A stretch of DNA of 64,000 nucleotides from Osedax fenrisi (GCA_964019155.1 OZ025241.1:90550223-90614222); one strand, 5' to 3'; positions 46,190-59,479 are shown, numbered from the stretch's first letter. Translations and numbers: made by a program. Notes: generated by a model from the sequence alone, not told the origin.

Positions 46190-46470
46190 TTATTATTTAA
46201 TATAATCTATTTCATTAATATTTATTTGCATAACAAACTGCCTCATTAGGTAACAAGTTGTAACGTATTATACGATAACTGACACAATGCATGTAATTAG
46301 AACGAGTTGAAACTGGTTCTTACCAGATGGCTGGTGATTAAAAATAACTGCCATATTTTGGCGGCAAACTGTATGCATACTGAACGTAAATAGAATACCC
46401 TGGCGGTAAACAGCATAACTACTTCATACACACATACCTCTATTTCGTCTTCTATGTGACAAAGATATAA
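46190..46470 (-). repeat. Inverted repeat, left arm
   Basis: Complementary to about 49135-49430. The strongest shared part includes TGCATGTAATTAGAACGAGT, GGTTCTTACCAGATGGCTGG, TTTTGGCGGCAAACTG and GAACGTAAATAGAATACCCT. Weaker similarity seems to extend outwards. Confidence 0.9.
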
Positions 46471-46731
46471 TACTATAGTATACCATAACATGTTTATATT
46501 ATATGTATATTACTATCTATAGATATTTATATATATATATATATATATATATAATTTAATTATAGGTATACCCTAAATGCTATTTCTCTTTTTTTTAAAT
46601 AAATTCGTTGTTTAATTTTATAAATTAAATTATGAAGTGATGAATATAAATTGTTTATTATACTTGTAAATACAATACGTGATTATTCATAATACACGTT
46701 TATTTTAAGATAATAGTATATACTATATATA

Positions 46732-46753
46732 TGTGTGTGTGTGTGTGTGTGTT
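46732..46753. repeat. (GT)n microsatellite
   Basis: Pure TG run after an AT block in the H3-H4 spacer. Confidence 0.95.
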
Positions 46754-48073
46754 ATTGTATACAACGCATATTATGCATGTGTATTAAGGGTAAATAATAT
46801 ATTTTGGCGCTAACCTTTGTAACTCACTAACTATTCAACCTATATAGACTATATATTGGCGTCTAGTCTATAGATGATACTATTGTATCAGTACCCTTAT
46901 ATAAGCGGAAATAAATGAATATGTTATGTATACGTGATTTATATGAATATATTATCTTATATATCAGGTGGTGAAAGTAAATAGTTTATTTGTATATATG
47001 ATCTATACAACATATATACAATCTATACAACATATTGATCCATCTAACAAAGGGCTTTGTATATATGTATATAGTTATCTATAGATACATCAAATCCATT
47101 TAACAAAGGGCTTTGTCTATATGTATATATTTAGGCGCCAAACTTCATATATTCATATTCTTTGTGTAGGCTGACATATAATAACCGGCATTGTTTTTTG
47201 TTATATAACAGGTGTTAGAAGTACTTAGTATAGCTCAAGTGACTGCTGTTAAGGACTAATGTACTTTCCTAGGGGACTTTCTATGTATAGAATATAAATA
47301 TAAAACATTGATAGTTGTTCACTATAATTTCTATAATTCTAGAAATAGTATGCTATAGCAAATATATAATATACTATATATATATAGTATATATTTTATA
47401 TATGAGTAATACTCATTGAGTATCAATAAATATAGATATTAATATATTATTAACCAAACAAATTAGTAATATAATAATGGATATATTGTATTTAGAAATT
47501 AAACTAATTATATTTAACCTAAATTTAATTATTTATTATATAGTTAATTATTAATAATAGATTTCATTATATATAATTTTTATTATAGTTAATTATTAAT
47601 AATAGATTTCATTATATGTAATTTGTATTATAGTTAATTATTAATCCTATGTATACCTTATATATGTAGGTTGGTGTGTATATATACACTTTTATTTTAA
47701 TTATATACATAATTAACGTTTCGACAAGACCATGGATTCAAATTATAAATAGATTCGCATATAGAGAACTAGTAGTCGGTTGATAGGTGATGTATATTAT
47801 ATATCCTTAATTATACAACAAAATAGACTATTAATGGCAACATAATAGCATCATAATATACTTTTAATGGCAACGTAATAGCATAATGTAAACTTTTTAT
47901 GGTATTATTTACGTATATATGCTACTATTATGAATCTATTACTGTTAGCTGGCTATTTTGAATATATTCAATTTATATTTTATATATATATAATATTCAT
48001 TGTAAGATTTTAATAAATGTGTATATCATTGATATATAATATCACACATCATTGTAAATAAATCTTCCTTTAT

Positions 48074-48263
48074 ATCCATAGATTTATAGTTTACCTAAAT
48101 TACGATTTATAGTTTAATATAGTAAAATATTAATCTATGTTTATATCATAGATTTAGAGTACCACTAATACTATCCTTTATATCGATGATATGCATAGAA
48201 CTAAAGAGAATATCTAGATGTATATCATAGATTTATACCTTGGTAAACTATAAATCTATGGAT
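48074..48263. mobile_element. 190 bp MITE with 22 bp perfect inverted repeats
   Basis: ATCCATAGATTTATAGTTTA(CC) at 48074-48095 is exactly complementary to 48242-48263. The inside repeats the word ATAGATTTA several times. No coding capacity. Confidence 0.82.
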
Positions 48264-49134
48264 GTAATTCATGCCATAATATTCATTGTATAAAGATATA
48301 CGATTCCTTTCTATTAATTCTTTCTATATTAATGTATATTGTTTTATTTACACCTTAGAGTGTATATTATTCCAAAATATTTTCATTTGATTATTTGGAA
48401 TCAATGCGTTTTAAAACCTATTATAAAGAATAATCCGTATATATCATTATTTCATATTATATCATTATATTATTTTAATGATCAATTATTTGACATGCTA
48501 AAATAGGAATTACTAACTAATAATTACTTTAATATAAATACAAACAAATACATTATATTATCTATAATATCAATACATCCTATATATAGTATATGTATAC
48601 GGTTTGTTAATATGAAGTTCATATTATGAACTTACAATTACCTCGAGTGCAAATAGAGCGTGACGCCTTTGTCTTTTCACAATGCTATTTATAAATATAA
48701 TTCAAATAACCAATATATATATATATATATATATAATTACACTATGTACTTACTAAGATACTATAAATTCAATTATCTCCAAATATCCCGCATTATATGA
48801 CTACTATACTATGATAATATGATACTATACAATATATATATATATATATATATATTATACATCATACACACTCGGTACCTATCTAAATAAAGTTATAATA
48901 AAGTATAAATAGTACATATATTATCTACATGGTAAAATATCAAATTCATAGTAAATATAATTAGTCAATTTTCTCTCAATATTAATATAGCCGTTATCAT
49001 ATTACTAGTTTGGTATATAATAAATTAATATATATATATATATATATATTGGTATATTCATGTATAGTATATTGTTCTATTCCTATTATAAATTTCCTAT
49101 ATATAATATAATATTTCTATAATATAGTATTTTC

Positions 49135-49430
49135 TCTTTGTCACATAGATGACGAAATACACGTATGTTTATATAAGAAATAGTTATACTGTTTACCGCC
49201 AGGGTATTCTATTTACGTTCAATATATGCACAGTTTGCCGCCAAAATATGGCAGTTATTTTTAATCACCAGCCATCTGGTAAGAACCAGTTTAAACTCGT
49301 TCTAATTACATGCATTGTGTATTGCGTCAGTTATCGTATACTACGTTAGGTAAACATACACGTTACAACTTGTTCCCTATTGTAACTGTTTGTTATGCAT
49401 ACATATTATTGAATTATATTATATTAAATA
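49135..49430 (+). repeat. Inverted repeat, right arm
   Basis: Partner of 46190-46470, about 2.7 kb away. The arms could be the long termini of a decayed transposon or two opposite insertions of one repeat; no transposase lies between them. Confidence 0.9.
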
Positions 49431-51523
49431 ATAATATATTCCAAGTTATTATTAATAACATATAACCCTGACAACATAATAAACATAGCTCCATGAACTA
49501 GGTCGTGATGATATGCATATAGTTTGGAGCGAAAATATACTATTTACTTTCAAAACCTACTATAAATAATGTAATTGTTGTGTATTTATATGAACATATA
49601 TACTGAATCATTAATGATTATTAATGATACACATTAGGGTTTCCACACAGAAAAGCAATGCACCTGTTAGGCAAACACAGTTCATTGTTCGCTTAAATCT
49701 AATTCAGTGATATTCATTTAATAATAGTCAAACGTTATCAGCCTGTTTAGCGTCGAAATAAATTAATTACTATAGACAAATATATTATCATGTATTTTAT
49801 ACATAGATTTGTATTTGACTGTGAACTATAAATATATGATTTTATATCATTTTATATAAGTTCTATTATAATATGGAGTTTGGCGCTAAACTATACTATC
49901 TATGTTCAATAAAATATAAGCATTTACAATTTAAAATAGATTATTTACTTTTAATACATATATATATATAATATATTATAATATGTGTGATTCAATAAAT
50001 AAATATTATTATATACTATTATATTTAAATATATACACGTATTTTTTATGAATATTAAATAATATCATAGTTATATTTACAAGTATAATAATTATTATAA
50101 TCAATATCCTACTTCATATAAATAAAATTAATTAAACAAAACTACTCATTTACAAGTACATTTATATATAGTATAGGTTATTGTATTTATTATAAATGAA
50201 TATGTACTCCATTATTTTTTCAATATAAAATTATTATTATTATAAATACTATAGTATTAGTATATAGGTATACCTTAATGATATTAAATTATATAATAGT
50301 CATACCAAAGGGCTTTGTTAATACTATTTAAACATAAAATAAAGTTAACTTAACTAATTAATATATATCAAACACATGTATGTAAATATATATTTACAAT
50401 TTAATATTTAGGTATCCTACTTACCTTACCTTACCAGGTCGAGCTTGCTCGGCATTATTATTTAGGTATCCTACAGCCTATTTTTAATATGAATAAATTC
50501 ATTTTAATGGATATATATTCATTCATCAATATTACTTATATTAATCTATATATATATATATATATAATAACTAGTTAAATTATATTTCTACTATGCATAT
50601 AATTATCTAATTTGCATATCTCTTTCATTGTGAATACAAACCAAAGCTATAGGTTAGTTGTAATTTAAATATATCCTATATAATATATACATAAGTCTCT
50701 GATGATATACACTTATTAGTTAATTATTAAGAGTGAGGTAAAGCGTGACGTCTTTGTCGTGTCTTAACGCTATTTATCCTATAGGCTATTTATGTATAGA
50801 ATACAAATGAATGTATATATATATCTTCGATTACTGATGCGAGAATGACTATAATATTCTGATAATATAACAATGCCAACAATAATTATTTTAAAATAAT
50901 CTACTAATTTATAAAAAAAATAAGTTATGATATAATGTATATATTATTTATAACATATGTGTTAATAGTAACTACAACAAGAATATTAATTTTTTAATTT
51001 TGAATATTTTTATATGTATTTTCGAAACTAGTTATACCTAGTGAATACAATTTAAATAATAGTATTACTAATTTTCAGAAATGTCATCTATATGGTACTT
51101 TAAATAATCTTTATAATAATCATATATTAATATATAATATTATCATTATAATTGTTATAGGTATATTTAATTATTTAGACTAATTTAACTGTTTGGATGA
51201 AATTATACCAATTGATTGATATTAAATGTAGATTATAAAATAAATAATAAAAAATGTATATATATTTAGAGTTCCAATATATAATTACAAATAAAAATGT
51301 ACTACATATATATATATTATAAAGTAAGCCTAAATGTAATTAATATAACAATATAAATCTTTTCAAGAAGGCATCTTTTGAAATAATCACTAGTAAGATT
51401 ATAAATATTATTTTTTAGATTAATAATGATGTAAGAGGAATTATAAACCGTTATTTATTCGTATTAATTATATATTAAAATTAGTAATTTAAATGTAATT
51501 AATATACTCGTATAATTTTGGGT

Positions 51524-51539
51524 GGCCCTAAAAAGGGCC
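51524..51539 (-). terminator. Histone 3' stem-loop of H4
   Basis: GGCCCUUUUUAGGGCC, 43 bp after the stop; same form as H1 and H2B. Confidence 0.94.
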
Positions 51540-51582
51540 GATTGTTTCAGTAAGTAATATTCAAGTAGTTCAAGTAACAGTT

Positions 51583-52222
<640 letters not shown>

Positions 52223-52612
52223 ATGGTGTTCCCTTCCGCTGCTAAAGGTTCCAAGAAAGCTGTCCAGAAGTCTACCAAGACTACTAAAACTGGAGATAAG
52301 AAACGTCACAAGAAGAGGAAGGAGTCCTACGGTATTTACATTTACAAGGTCTTGAAACAAGTACACCCCGACACTGGAGTTTCAAGCAAAGCTATGAGTA
52401 TTATGAATTCTTTTGTCAATGATTTATTTGAACGTATTGCTAACGAAGCTTCTCGTTTGACAAAGTACAACAAAAAATCTACTATTTCAAGCCGTGAAAT
52501 TCAAACTGCTGTTCGTCAGGTACCAAAGCCGTTACTAAATACACCAGTTCTAAATAAATTATTATTCTTGCATCGACAACAATCGGCCCTTTTTAGGGCC
52601 ACCCAATTTTAA
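52223..52612 (+). CDS. H2B: Histone H2B with frameshifted C-terminus
   Basis: Codons 1-98 are normal H2B: basic tail MVFPSAAKGSKKAVQKSTKT, then KRKESYGIYIYKVLKQVHPD, TGVSSKAMSIMNSFVNDLFE, ASRLTKYNKKSTISSREIQ and TAVR (ends 52516). After that the frame reads QVPKPLLNTPVLNKLLFLHR and so on for 31 codons to TAA 52610-52612, which is unlike H2B. In another frame, from 52519, the DNA gives the usual end GTKAVTKYTSSK and TAA at 52555-52557. About 14 conserved residues between TAVR and GTK (the start of the C-terminal helix) are missing: a net loss of 40 bp. The present stop lies after the 3' stem-loop. The gene is either a recent pseudogene or affected by an assembly error. Confidence 0.95.
   Translation: MVFPSAAKGSKKAVQKSTKTTKTGDKKRHKKRKESYGIYIYKVLKQVHPDTGVSSKAMSIMNSFVNDLFERIANEASRLTKYNKKSTISSREIQTAVRQVPKPLLNTPVLNKLLFLHRQQSALFRATQF
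52585..52600 (+). terminator. Histone 3' stem-loop of H2B (inside the shifted ORF)
   Basis: GGCCCUUUUUAGGGCC, 27 bp after the ancestral stop at 52555-52557. In the shifted frame it is translated as part of ALFRA. Confidence 0.94.
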
Positions 52613-54116
52613 ATAAGTTTATTCTATATGTATAACATAATGTAATGATAACAATTCTAGTAAATCTTATTATAATCTATTATAAATTTATTATAATCTA
52701 TAATGATATTATAATCTTAATTATAATTAAGTAAATCTATTATATAAATTTTGAATATTATATTTACAAGTATAATAACAATATAGAAACACTTACTTCA
52801 TATAAATAATATTAATTAAACAACCAAAGTTCAAGTACATTTATATATAGTATAGTATACATTATTATAAATAAATATGTCATATTTTATTTTTTTAATT
52901 ATAAATACTATATAATATTTTACTCCATATATAATTTAATATTAATAGTATTACTTTTACATAAATTATATATGGAGTAAAATAAGCAATATTAATAATT
53001 GTAGTATATACTAGTTTTATATAAAATATTATATAGAATACAACATATATATGTAATTACCATACCCTTATTATATTGATATGAATGTATATATTTATAA
53101 GGAGGTTAACATGTTTCTATAATTTGTATACCTATATATAATATATATATAAAAGTATTTATAATGTATAGACAATATAATAAAGTTAACTTTACTAATT
53201 GAGTATACTAAAAATATCGAATGAAATAGGTACCTACATAATATATATATATATATATAATATGTAAATATATAAGTGAATAATATATACGCATAGTTGC
53301 ACAACAACAGATTGTTTACTGTCCCGTTTCTTACTATATTAATATGTTAATTAGACATACATTAATTATGATAAATAGGGAAATTAAAATGTTATTAATT
53401 TCCCAGTTATGTATATGCATTTATTTATTCACTTTATTTAATTAATATGAACGACAATATACAAAATATATTGATTCTCTTAGATATTATGTATTCTTGT
53501 TATCGTCTTCACCCAGAGACTTTATATTACATAAATAAATTGGATAACGAAACCTATATAATTGAATCATTATGTTCTTCATTAATTATAAAAGTGATTA
53601 CATTTTAATATCGCATCTCTAATAAGGGACTCGATAGTTTACTTGTATAAATGATCGAAAGAATTTAATAAGATTTTTAATAATATCAATATTATTAAAA
53701 TATCACCAATATAAACAAATAATTCTCATACAATGAAACTGACTATAATATTAAAAAATATTATGATTTTAAAATGTTTATATAATGCCTATTTAAAATA
53801 GTAAATATTATTTTAATACTATTTCTAAATATTTAACTTAAATTGTAATACTATCTACAATTGTAAATATATAAATAATAATTAAAATAATTATATTGAA
53901 TCAATAAAGTATATATACTAGAGCATGTATTAATATTAGTTTATGATTTATTTCTTTACAATAAGTTTTATTAAAAATTAGATAATTGTATTTATATTAC
54001 GGATTATAAATTATTGTTGCATAATATAACACTAACTAGTCTATTCATAATATAAACATTTATAAATTTGTTATGATAAGGTTGTCAAATAATTATATAA
54101 TTAATATATGTATATG
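52613..54116. other. AT-rich 3' flank of H2B, no gene
   Basis: Contains a perfect 22 bp inverted repeat (52917-52938 with 52962-52983, including TTTTACTCCATATATAATTT) with a 23 base loop. The rest is AT-rich without recognisable genes. Confidence 0.7.
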
Positions 54117-54118
54117 TA

Positions 54119-55018
54119 GGGGAAAGTCCCCGATTACCGACCCTCTGTGGTATCTCAGTAACTATAAGAAATATCAAAAAATAATATATACACGAACTTT
54201 TAGTAATTCAATGATAAATATGAATAAGTATTTTGTTTTAAAAAATATTCAATCCTAGAATTGTTATTTGATAAAATGTAATATTCTGTTTTTACTTTTT
54301 AAATATTTGAATATTAACTTTTTTTAAATCATTGTAAATACTTTATTATTTAAAAGAAAACTTAATACTGAGCATAATATTGTAGATCAATAAAATGTTT
54401 ATAACTATTATAAACATAATTTAATTTGAATAACTATTAACCAAGATATCTTAATTATAGCAACCCATATTATTTTCCTATTACCGACCCCCTAAATTAC
54501 CCTAATACCGACCCCATATGATTTATAATATCCCATCAAAATAGATCCGTATTTTACTTAATATATGCCGTAAGTTATTTATGTATCATTGATATCAAAT
54601 TAGGATTCATAATTCCAGTTGATTATATACATACTGATTAATAAATAATAATATACACTATTTTAATATAATTACTATAAAGTTTAAATTTAAATTTAAT
54701 ATTACTATTAAAACATAAATTCAAAATAAATTGCGTGAATGTTACAATTATTTATTGGATATTATAATACTACAATTATTTATATCACGATTATTTTAGG
54801 GGGTAGGTAATAGGAGTAGGGGTCGGTATTAGGTACATGTATCCGATTACCGACCCCCTGTTTATTCTTGTAAATATAGTTATATCAACAATTTAAAATA
54901 GCCACATTATACATTGCCATAATATTACCCTAATTACAAAATTTCAAATAAATATATTTAATATTGAATAAGTTATTACAAATAATCATTTAGGGGTCGG
55001 TAATCGGGGACTTTCCCC
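54119..55018. mobile_element. 900 bp element with GGGGAAAGTCCCCGATTACC termini
   Basis: The left end GGGGAAAGTCCCCGATTACC is matched exactly by the inverted right end, and similarity continues as GACCC. A TA lies outside each end (54117-54118 and 55019-55020). The word TACCGACCC recurs several times inside in both orientations (for example near 54484, 54508, 54823 and 54845). No transposase. A TA target duplication would suit Tc1/mariner, but the family is not decided. Confidence 0.88.
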
Positions 55019-55255
55019 TAATATATTTAAATAAATTCAAATAAAAAACTGTAAATTAAGACTAAGTTCAACCCATAGTTCAACTACCAAGTGCATTAAA
55101 TTATCGATAGAGAGTCTCTATGTATGCCAAATGTATCATAGAGTCCGGTATTATACATTTTGCATAGCTTTACTACCAGTTATTACCTGGATTATTACTT
55201 TACTGGTACTCTAAATCCACAGTAATGTTATTTCTAAATCTAAGATATAATATAT

Positions 55256-55306
55256 AAGGGTATATATTGTAATACATATTTCTTTATCATATGATATATA
55301 TCATAT

Positions 55307-55371
<65 letters not shown>

Positions 55372-55407
55372 TATGATAAATAAATATGTATTACAATAAA
55401 TACCCTT
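55256..55407. mobile_element. Foldback element centred on an (AT)n tract
   Basis: Arms AAGGGTATATATTGTAATAC and, inverted, AAGGGTATTTATTGTAATAC continue through CATATTT and TTTATCATATGAT; a long (AT)n tract fills the loop (55308-55371). The whole 152 bp folds into one hairpin. Confidence 0.85.
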
Positions 55408-56138
55408 ATTCATATATGATATATGTACTATACTTTATTATCTATATTATCTATATAAGTTACACATCAAACAATATACCAATTTTCTGATACGGTAGAA
55501 TGATTACGTAATACTAGTTGTTATTCCATATATTATATGTACAAAGGACATTACACTTTTGTGAGGTATACATATTTTCCGCGCTTATATCATAAAGTTT
55601 AGGACCTATTTAAAAAGTTTCCAAATTGACTTGATACCCCCAATGATAATATTATAAATAAACATTATTTTCTGTGCATCTTTTGTTATATATGATTTGA
55701 ATAAATTGTATTTGAATAATACAAATTTCTGAAAATGTTTTAAATTACAAGATAATGTTAGATAAAATAAGTAAATTCCTCTGCCTTGTTGACATTATAT
55801 GTTATGTATATAGGAATTATGTCATCAGAAAGAATTCATTAGACAGAGTAATGAAAAGAAGCGAACTTAAAATATCAGGTAATATTACTGTAATAATTAC
55901 AATTTTAAATAATATTTAAATTTATTTAATATTATTAAATTAAATATAAAATTTATAATATTATAATAATCTAATATTTAATATTATAGTATAATAATTA
56001 TAATTATAATAATATTATAATAATAATAAATATTATATATATAATTTATATATAAATATATTTAAAAACAAATATATACTATGATTCCGTGAATCTCGAA
56101 TAAGTACGCTGTTTATTATTATAATTTCAGAGTTCAAA
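55408..56138. other. AT-rich DNA, no gene
   Basis: No coding sequence or repeat was recognised beyond simple AT and TAA runs near 55900-56060. Confidence 0.65.
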
Positions 56139-56638
56139 ATGGGTGGTACGTGATTAAATGCGTATTTTTTAATTAAATACGTTAATTTGGTGTTTTGTAT
56201 ATTTATTTGAATTATTATTCAGTGATGTATTTGTATTTGATTGTCGTATTGTCGTAGTTGATTGTCTGTGTATTTGATCAAATACAGTTTCAAATACACT
56301 TTTAAAAATATGTTAAATTAATAATTTAATTATTAAATTAATAGAATGTAGAATTTAAACAATTGATTTATTAATGTAAAAAATTAACAAACATATTTCT
56401 ATTTATATTAATATTATATTAAATAATACATTTATTAAATAATGAAAATTATATAATAGAAAAATAATTTGCAAAAAATTGTATGAATATAATATAAGTA
56501 AATTTATGAATTTAAATTTATATTCTATATAGAAAATGTATAGGTTTAAAAATAACTTATAATATCCCAAATATAATATCCCGTAATTTTAAGAACAATT
56601 TATTTGTATTTAATAAAGTGTATTTGACTCCAACCCTG
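56139..56638. mobile_element. Deleted relative of the 3192-4231 hAT-type element
   Basis: Shares GTATTTGATCAAATACAGTT, ATTATTCAGTGATGTATTTG and the right end AAAGTGTATTTGACTCCAAC ending CCCTG at 56638. The left end is decayed and much of the middle is missing. Confidence 0.75.
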
Positions 56639-56927
56639 AACTATAGTCAATAAATGTCCCTGTTTTAAATGCAGGGTTCACTAGTCGATATCAAATTATT
56701 ATAATTAATTTGGAATTAATAAAAGTTGTATTAATTTTATATCCACTAGTGGCCCCTATAGTTTAAAACCGTATTGTAATAAAAAGTATAAAGTATTATT
56801 ATAATTAGAATAACATAATAATTATGATTATTTAAGTATATACCATAAGTTTTATAGACGATATAGTAATAGCTAGTTTTCAATAGTCGGTAAATTTAAT
56901 TTAATGAATGTGTTTGTGTGTGTATAT

Positions 56928-57884
56928 TAGTATTGGACATTTTCAGATTTTTCACTCATTCGAAGGTTTCGAATAGTAAATAAATACACTTCGAAGGTTT
57001 CAAATAGTATTATTTGTATTAAATTAAGTATACAAAGTTTTCTAATAGTAACATTATTCATTTCGAAGGTTTAAAATAGTAAATAAATACACTTTGAAGG
57101 TTTTAAATAGTATTCTTTGTATTAAATTAAGTATTCGAAGTTTTCAAATAGTTAAATTATTTATTTCTAAGGTGTAAAATAGTAAATAGATACACTTCGA
57201 AGGTTTTAAATAGTATTATTTGTATTAAATTAAGTATTCGAAGTTTTCAAATAGTTAAATTATTCATTTCTAAGGTTTAAAATAGTAAATAAATACACTT
57301 TGAAGGTTTTAAATAGTATTATTTATATTAAATTAAGTATAAAAAGTTTTCTAATAGTTAAATTATTCATTTTAAAGGTTTAAAATAGTAAATAAATACA
57401 CTTTGAAGGTTTCAAATAGTAAATATATTTAAAATAGGTTATGAATTTGGATTAATGATTATAATCATTGATAATTATCAATAAGTCTAATTTCTCTAAG
57501 ACATAATTTTGAACGTTTTTTGTTAAAATATTTGAAGCCATATAAAATATTCTTCAGAATTCGAGAGCAAGGTTAAAAAGGTTAAAACGGAAGTAAATAG
57601 CCTAGGGTAAATAGTATTACATTTTTTGTTAATTATATAATAAAATATATGCATGCCTTTTATCGTTTTCTTCGAATAGTTAAATTAAACATTCGAAATT
57701 TTGGAATAATTAGATTTAGGTATTCGATATTTTCGAATAATTAGATTTAGGTATTAGAAATTTTCGAATAATTAGATTTAGGTATTCGACATTTTCGAAT
57801 ATCTGTCAAATTCTAAAATTTACTATTTGAAAAAATCTAATATTCGAATATTCGATTCGATATGCGAAACCGTATCCAACACTA
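56928..57884. mobile_element. Non-autonomous hAT element with subterminal repeats
   Basis: Starts TAGTATTGGACATTTTC and ends (inverted) TAGTGTTGGATACGG. Flanks GTGTATAT and GTATATAT (7 of 8) fit a hAT duplication. The left part has about four units of some 120 bp with CGAAGGTTTCAAATAGTA words; the right part has about four units of some 31 bp with TTTTCGAATAATTAGATTTA. No transposase. Confidence 0.72.
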
Positions 57885-57929
<45 letters not shown>

Positions 57930-58511
57930 AATGTTAATGTATATATGTGAATATGATTGTGTATATATATGTGAGGTTATGTGTGTGTGTGTGTGTGTGT
58001 GTGTATACGTATATTGGTAAAACATATATAAAATTCAAAGCACAATACACTATGTACATAAGCATTACATCACTCAAATTAACTAATACATAGTTATAAT
58101 CTAGCGATCACACTCTATCCACATCATCATAAATAAGGGACATATCACTAGGTATGGTTAACGCCCACCTAGAACATAGCAACTACAATATAAAATTCAA
58201 AAATCCGCCTTTTCCGTATCCTGATCATAATAGCATATTATAATAATGTTATATAATATTAAATACGATATTAATATTGAATTATTAATAATTTGATATC
58301 GTATTCAATATGTATCTAACAAATTCAACGTGACTGTGAAAATAAGGACCTCATTTTATGCATCTTTAAATTCAGTGATGTATTTTGCACTTGCATTGAT
58401 ATGTATATATGTTTTGAGATTTTATATACATACACAATCAAAAATATATATACATAACATGTATATGTATTTATAGATAACATGCATACACGTGTGTATT
58501 CTTATATTATA

Positions 58512-58601
<90 letters not shown>

Positions 58602-58843
58602 AAATTGTGGAAGTTTAGTGAAAGTGTACTGTGGCAGGTATTGATAAATGTTGTGATCTAGCTAGTCAATCAGTGAGTCTGAATGGCATATTTAAGTTAT
58701 AAATATGTGATTCATGACTTGTTCGGGTAATGGAGTGTGTGGGTCTAAAATGATAAATATATTAGTTGTGTTCTATTAGGCATATTGATAATAGAAACCT
58801 ATAGTCAAATAGCAATGATAAAATCTAAATTATAATGCGTACT

Positions 58844-58882
<39 letters not shown>

Positions 58883-59040
58883 AATATTGACACAAACACA
58901 CAAAACTGAGACAGTCACATATTTAATTTTATTATAAAATTACTCTACATATTTTCAAATAATCGTAATTCAATAATGTTAACGATACATTTCATCGTAC
59001 AATATAGTACGTAATCGTATTGATTGCGTTAATTATCGAC
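57885..59040. repeat. AT-rich DNA with long (AT)n and (GT)n tracts
   Basis: (AT)n at about 57887-57927, (GT)n near 57978-58003, and a very long (AT)n at 58515-58598, with another at 58848-58880. No gene seen. Confidence 0.85.
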
Positions 59041-59092
59041 TACTGCGCCCTAACCCCGGCATCACCACTATAAACAGGATGGATAACGAGAC

Positions 59093-59180
59093 ACCTCTAA
59101 GTAAAGTTCTAATGATGGCTGGCATGGAGAAGCAGGGCTTCATCGGTATCCAGGAGACCAGCCTCCAGGGGACCCTCACG
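59093..59180 (+). other. Exon-like GC-rich island, gene unknown
   Basis: After ATAAACAG, a plus-strand frame reads MDNETPLSKVLMMAGMEKQG then FIGIQETSLQGTLT and stops at TAG, or splices at AC|GTAGAG. GC content is high compared with the flanks. I do not recognise the protein. It may be an exon of a gene running to the right (candidates at 60824, 61193 and 62631). Confidence 0.35.
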
Positions 59181-59479
59181 TAGAGATGATCACCTGCTGT
59201 TAGTGCAGCTCTGACTTCATGTTATAGTATAGGTTGTATGTCCACCTACATATGTCTACACGTTATGTTCATGTAGCCGATATTCTACTATGTGTACCTG
59301 TTGTTTTTAATTGTAATTTACTATAACGATGATGATGATGATGATGATAAATAAGAACATATATAACTAATATAATTTAAATAACTTAAATAATTTTATT
59401 TAACTAATCGATAAATATCATATCCTAATTCAATATTTTATTTAAAATAATAGAAATTTATCTCTATTTTATAATGAAA

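Larger units (their letters stand above)
45789..51523. other. H3-H4 spacer, 5.7 kb, no gene
   Basis: AT-rich spacer with structured, moderately conserved words: a large inverted repeat (46190-46470 and 49135-49430), repeated TTTGGCGC-type words, ACAAAGGGCTTTGT palindromes, two copies of GCGTGACGYCTTTGTC, and a small MITE at 48074-48263. Short open frames in 46297-46491 and 49149-49349 are the same sequence in opposite orientation and do not look like proteins. Confidence 0.7.

Noticed and set aside
46297..49349. Two short proteins in the H3-H4 spacer (46297-46491 minus, 49149-49349 plus)
   Set aside because: They are opposite copies of the same inverted repeat read in different frames, with no conserved protein between them.
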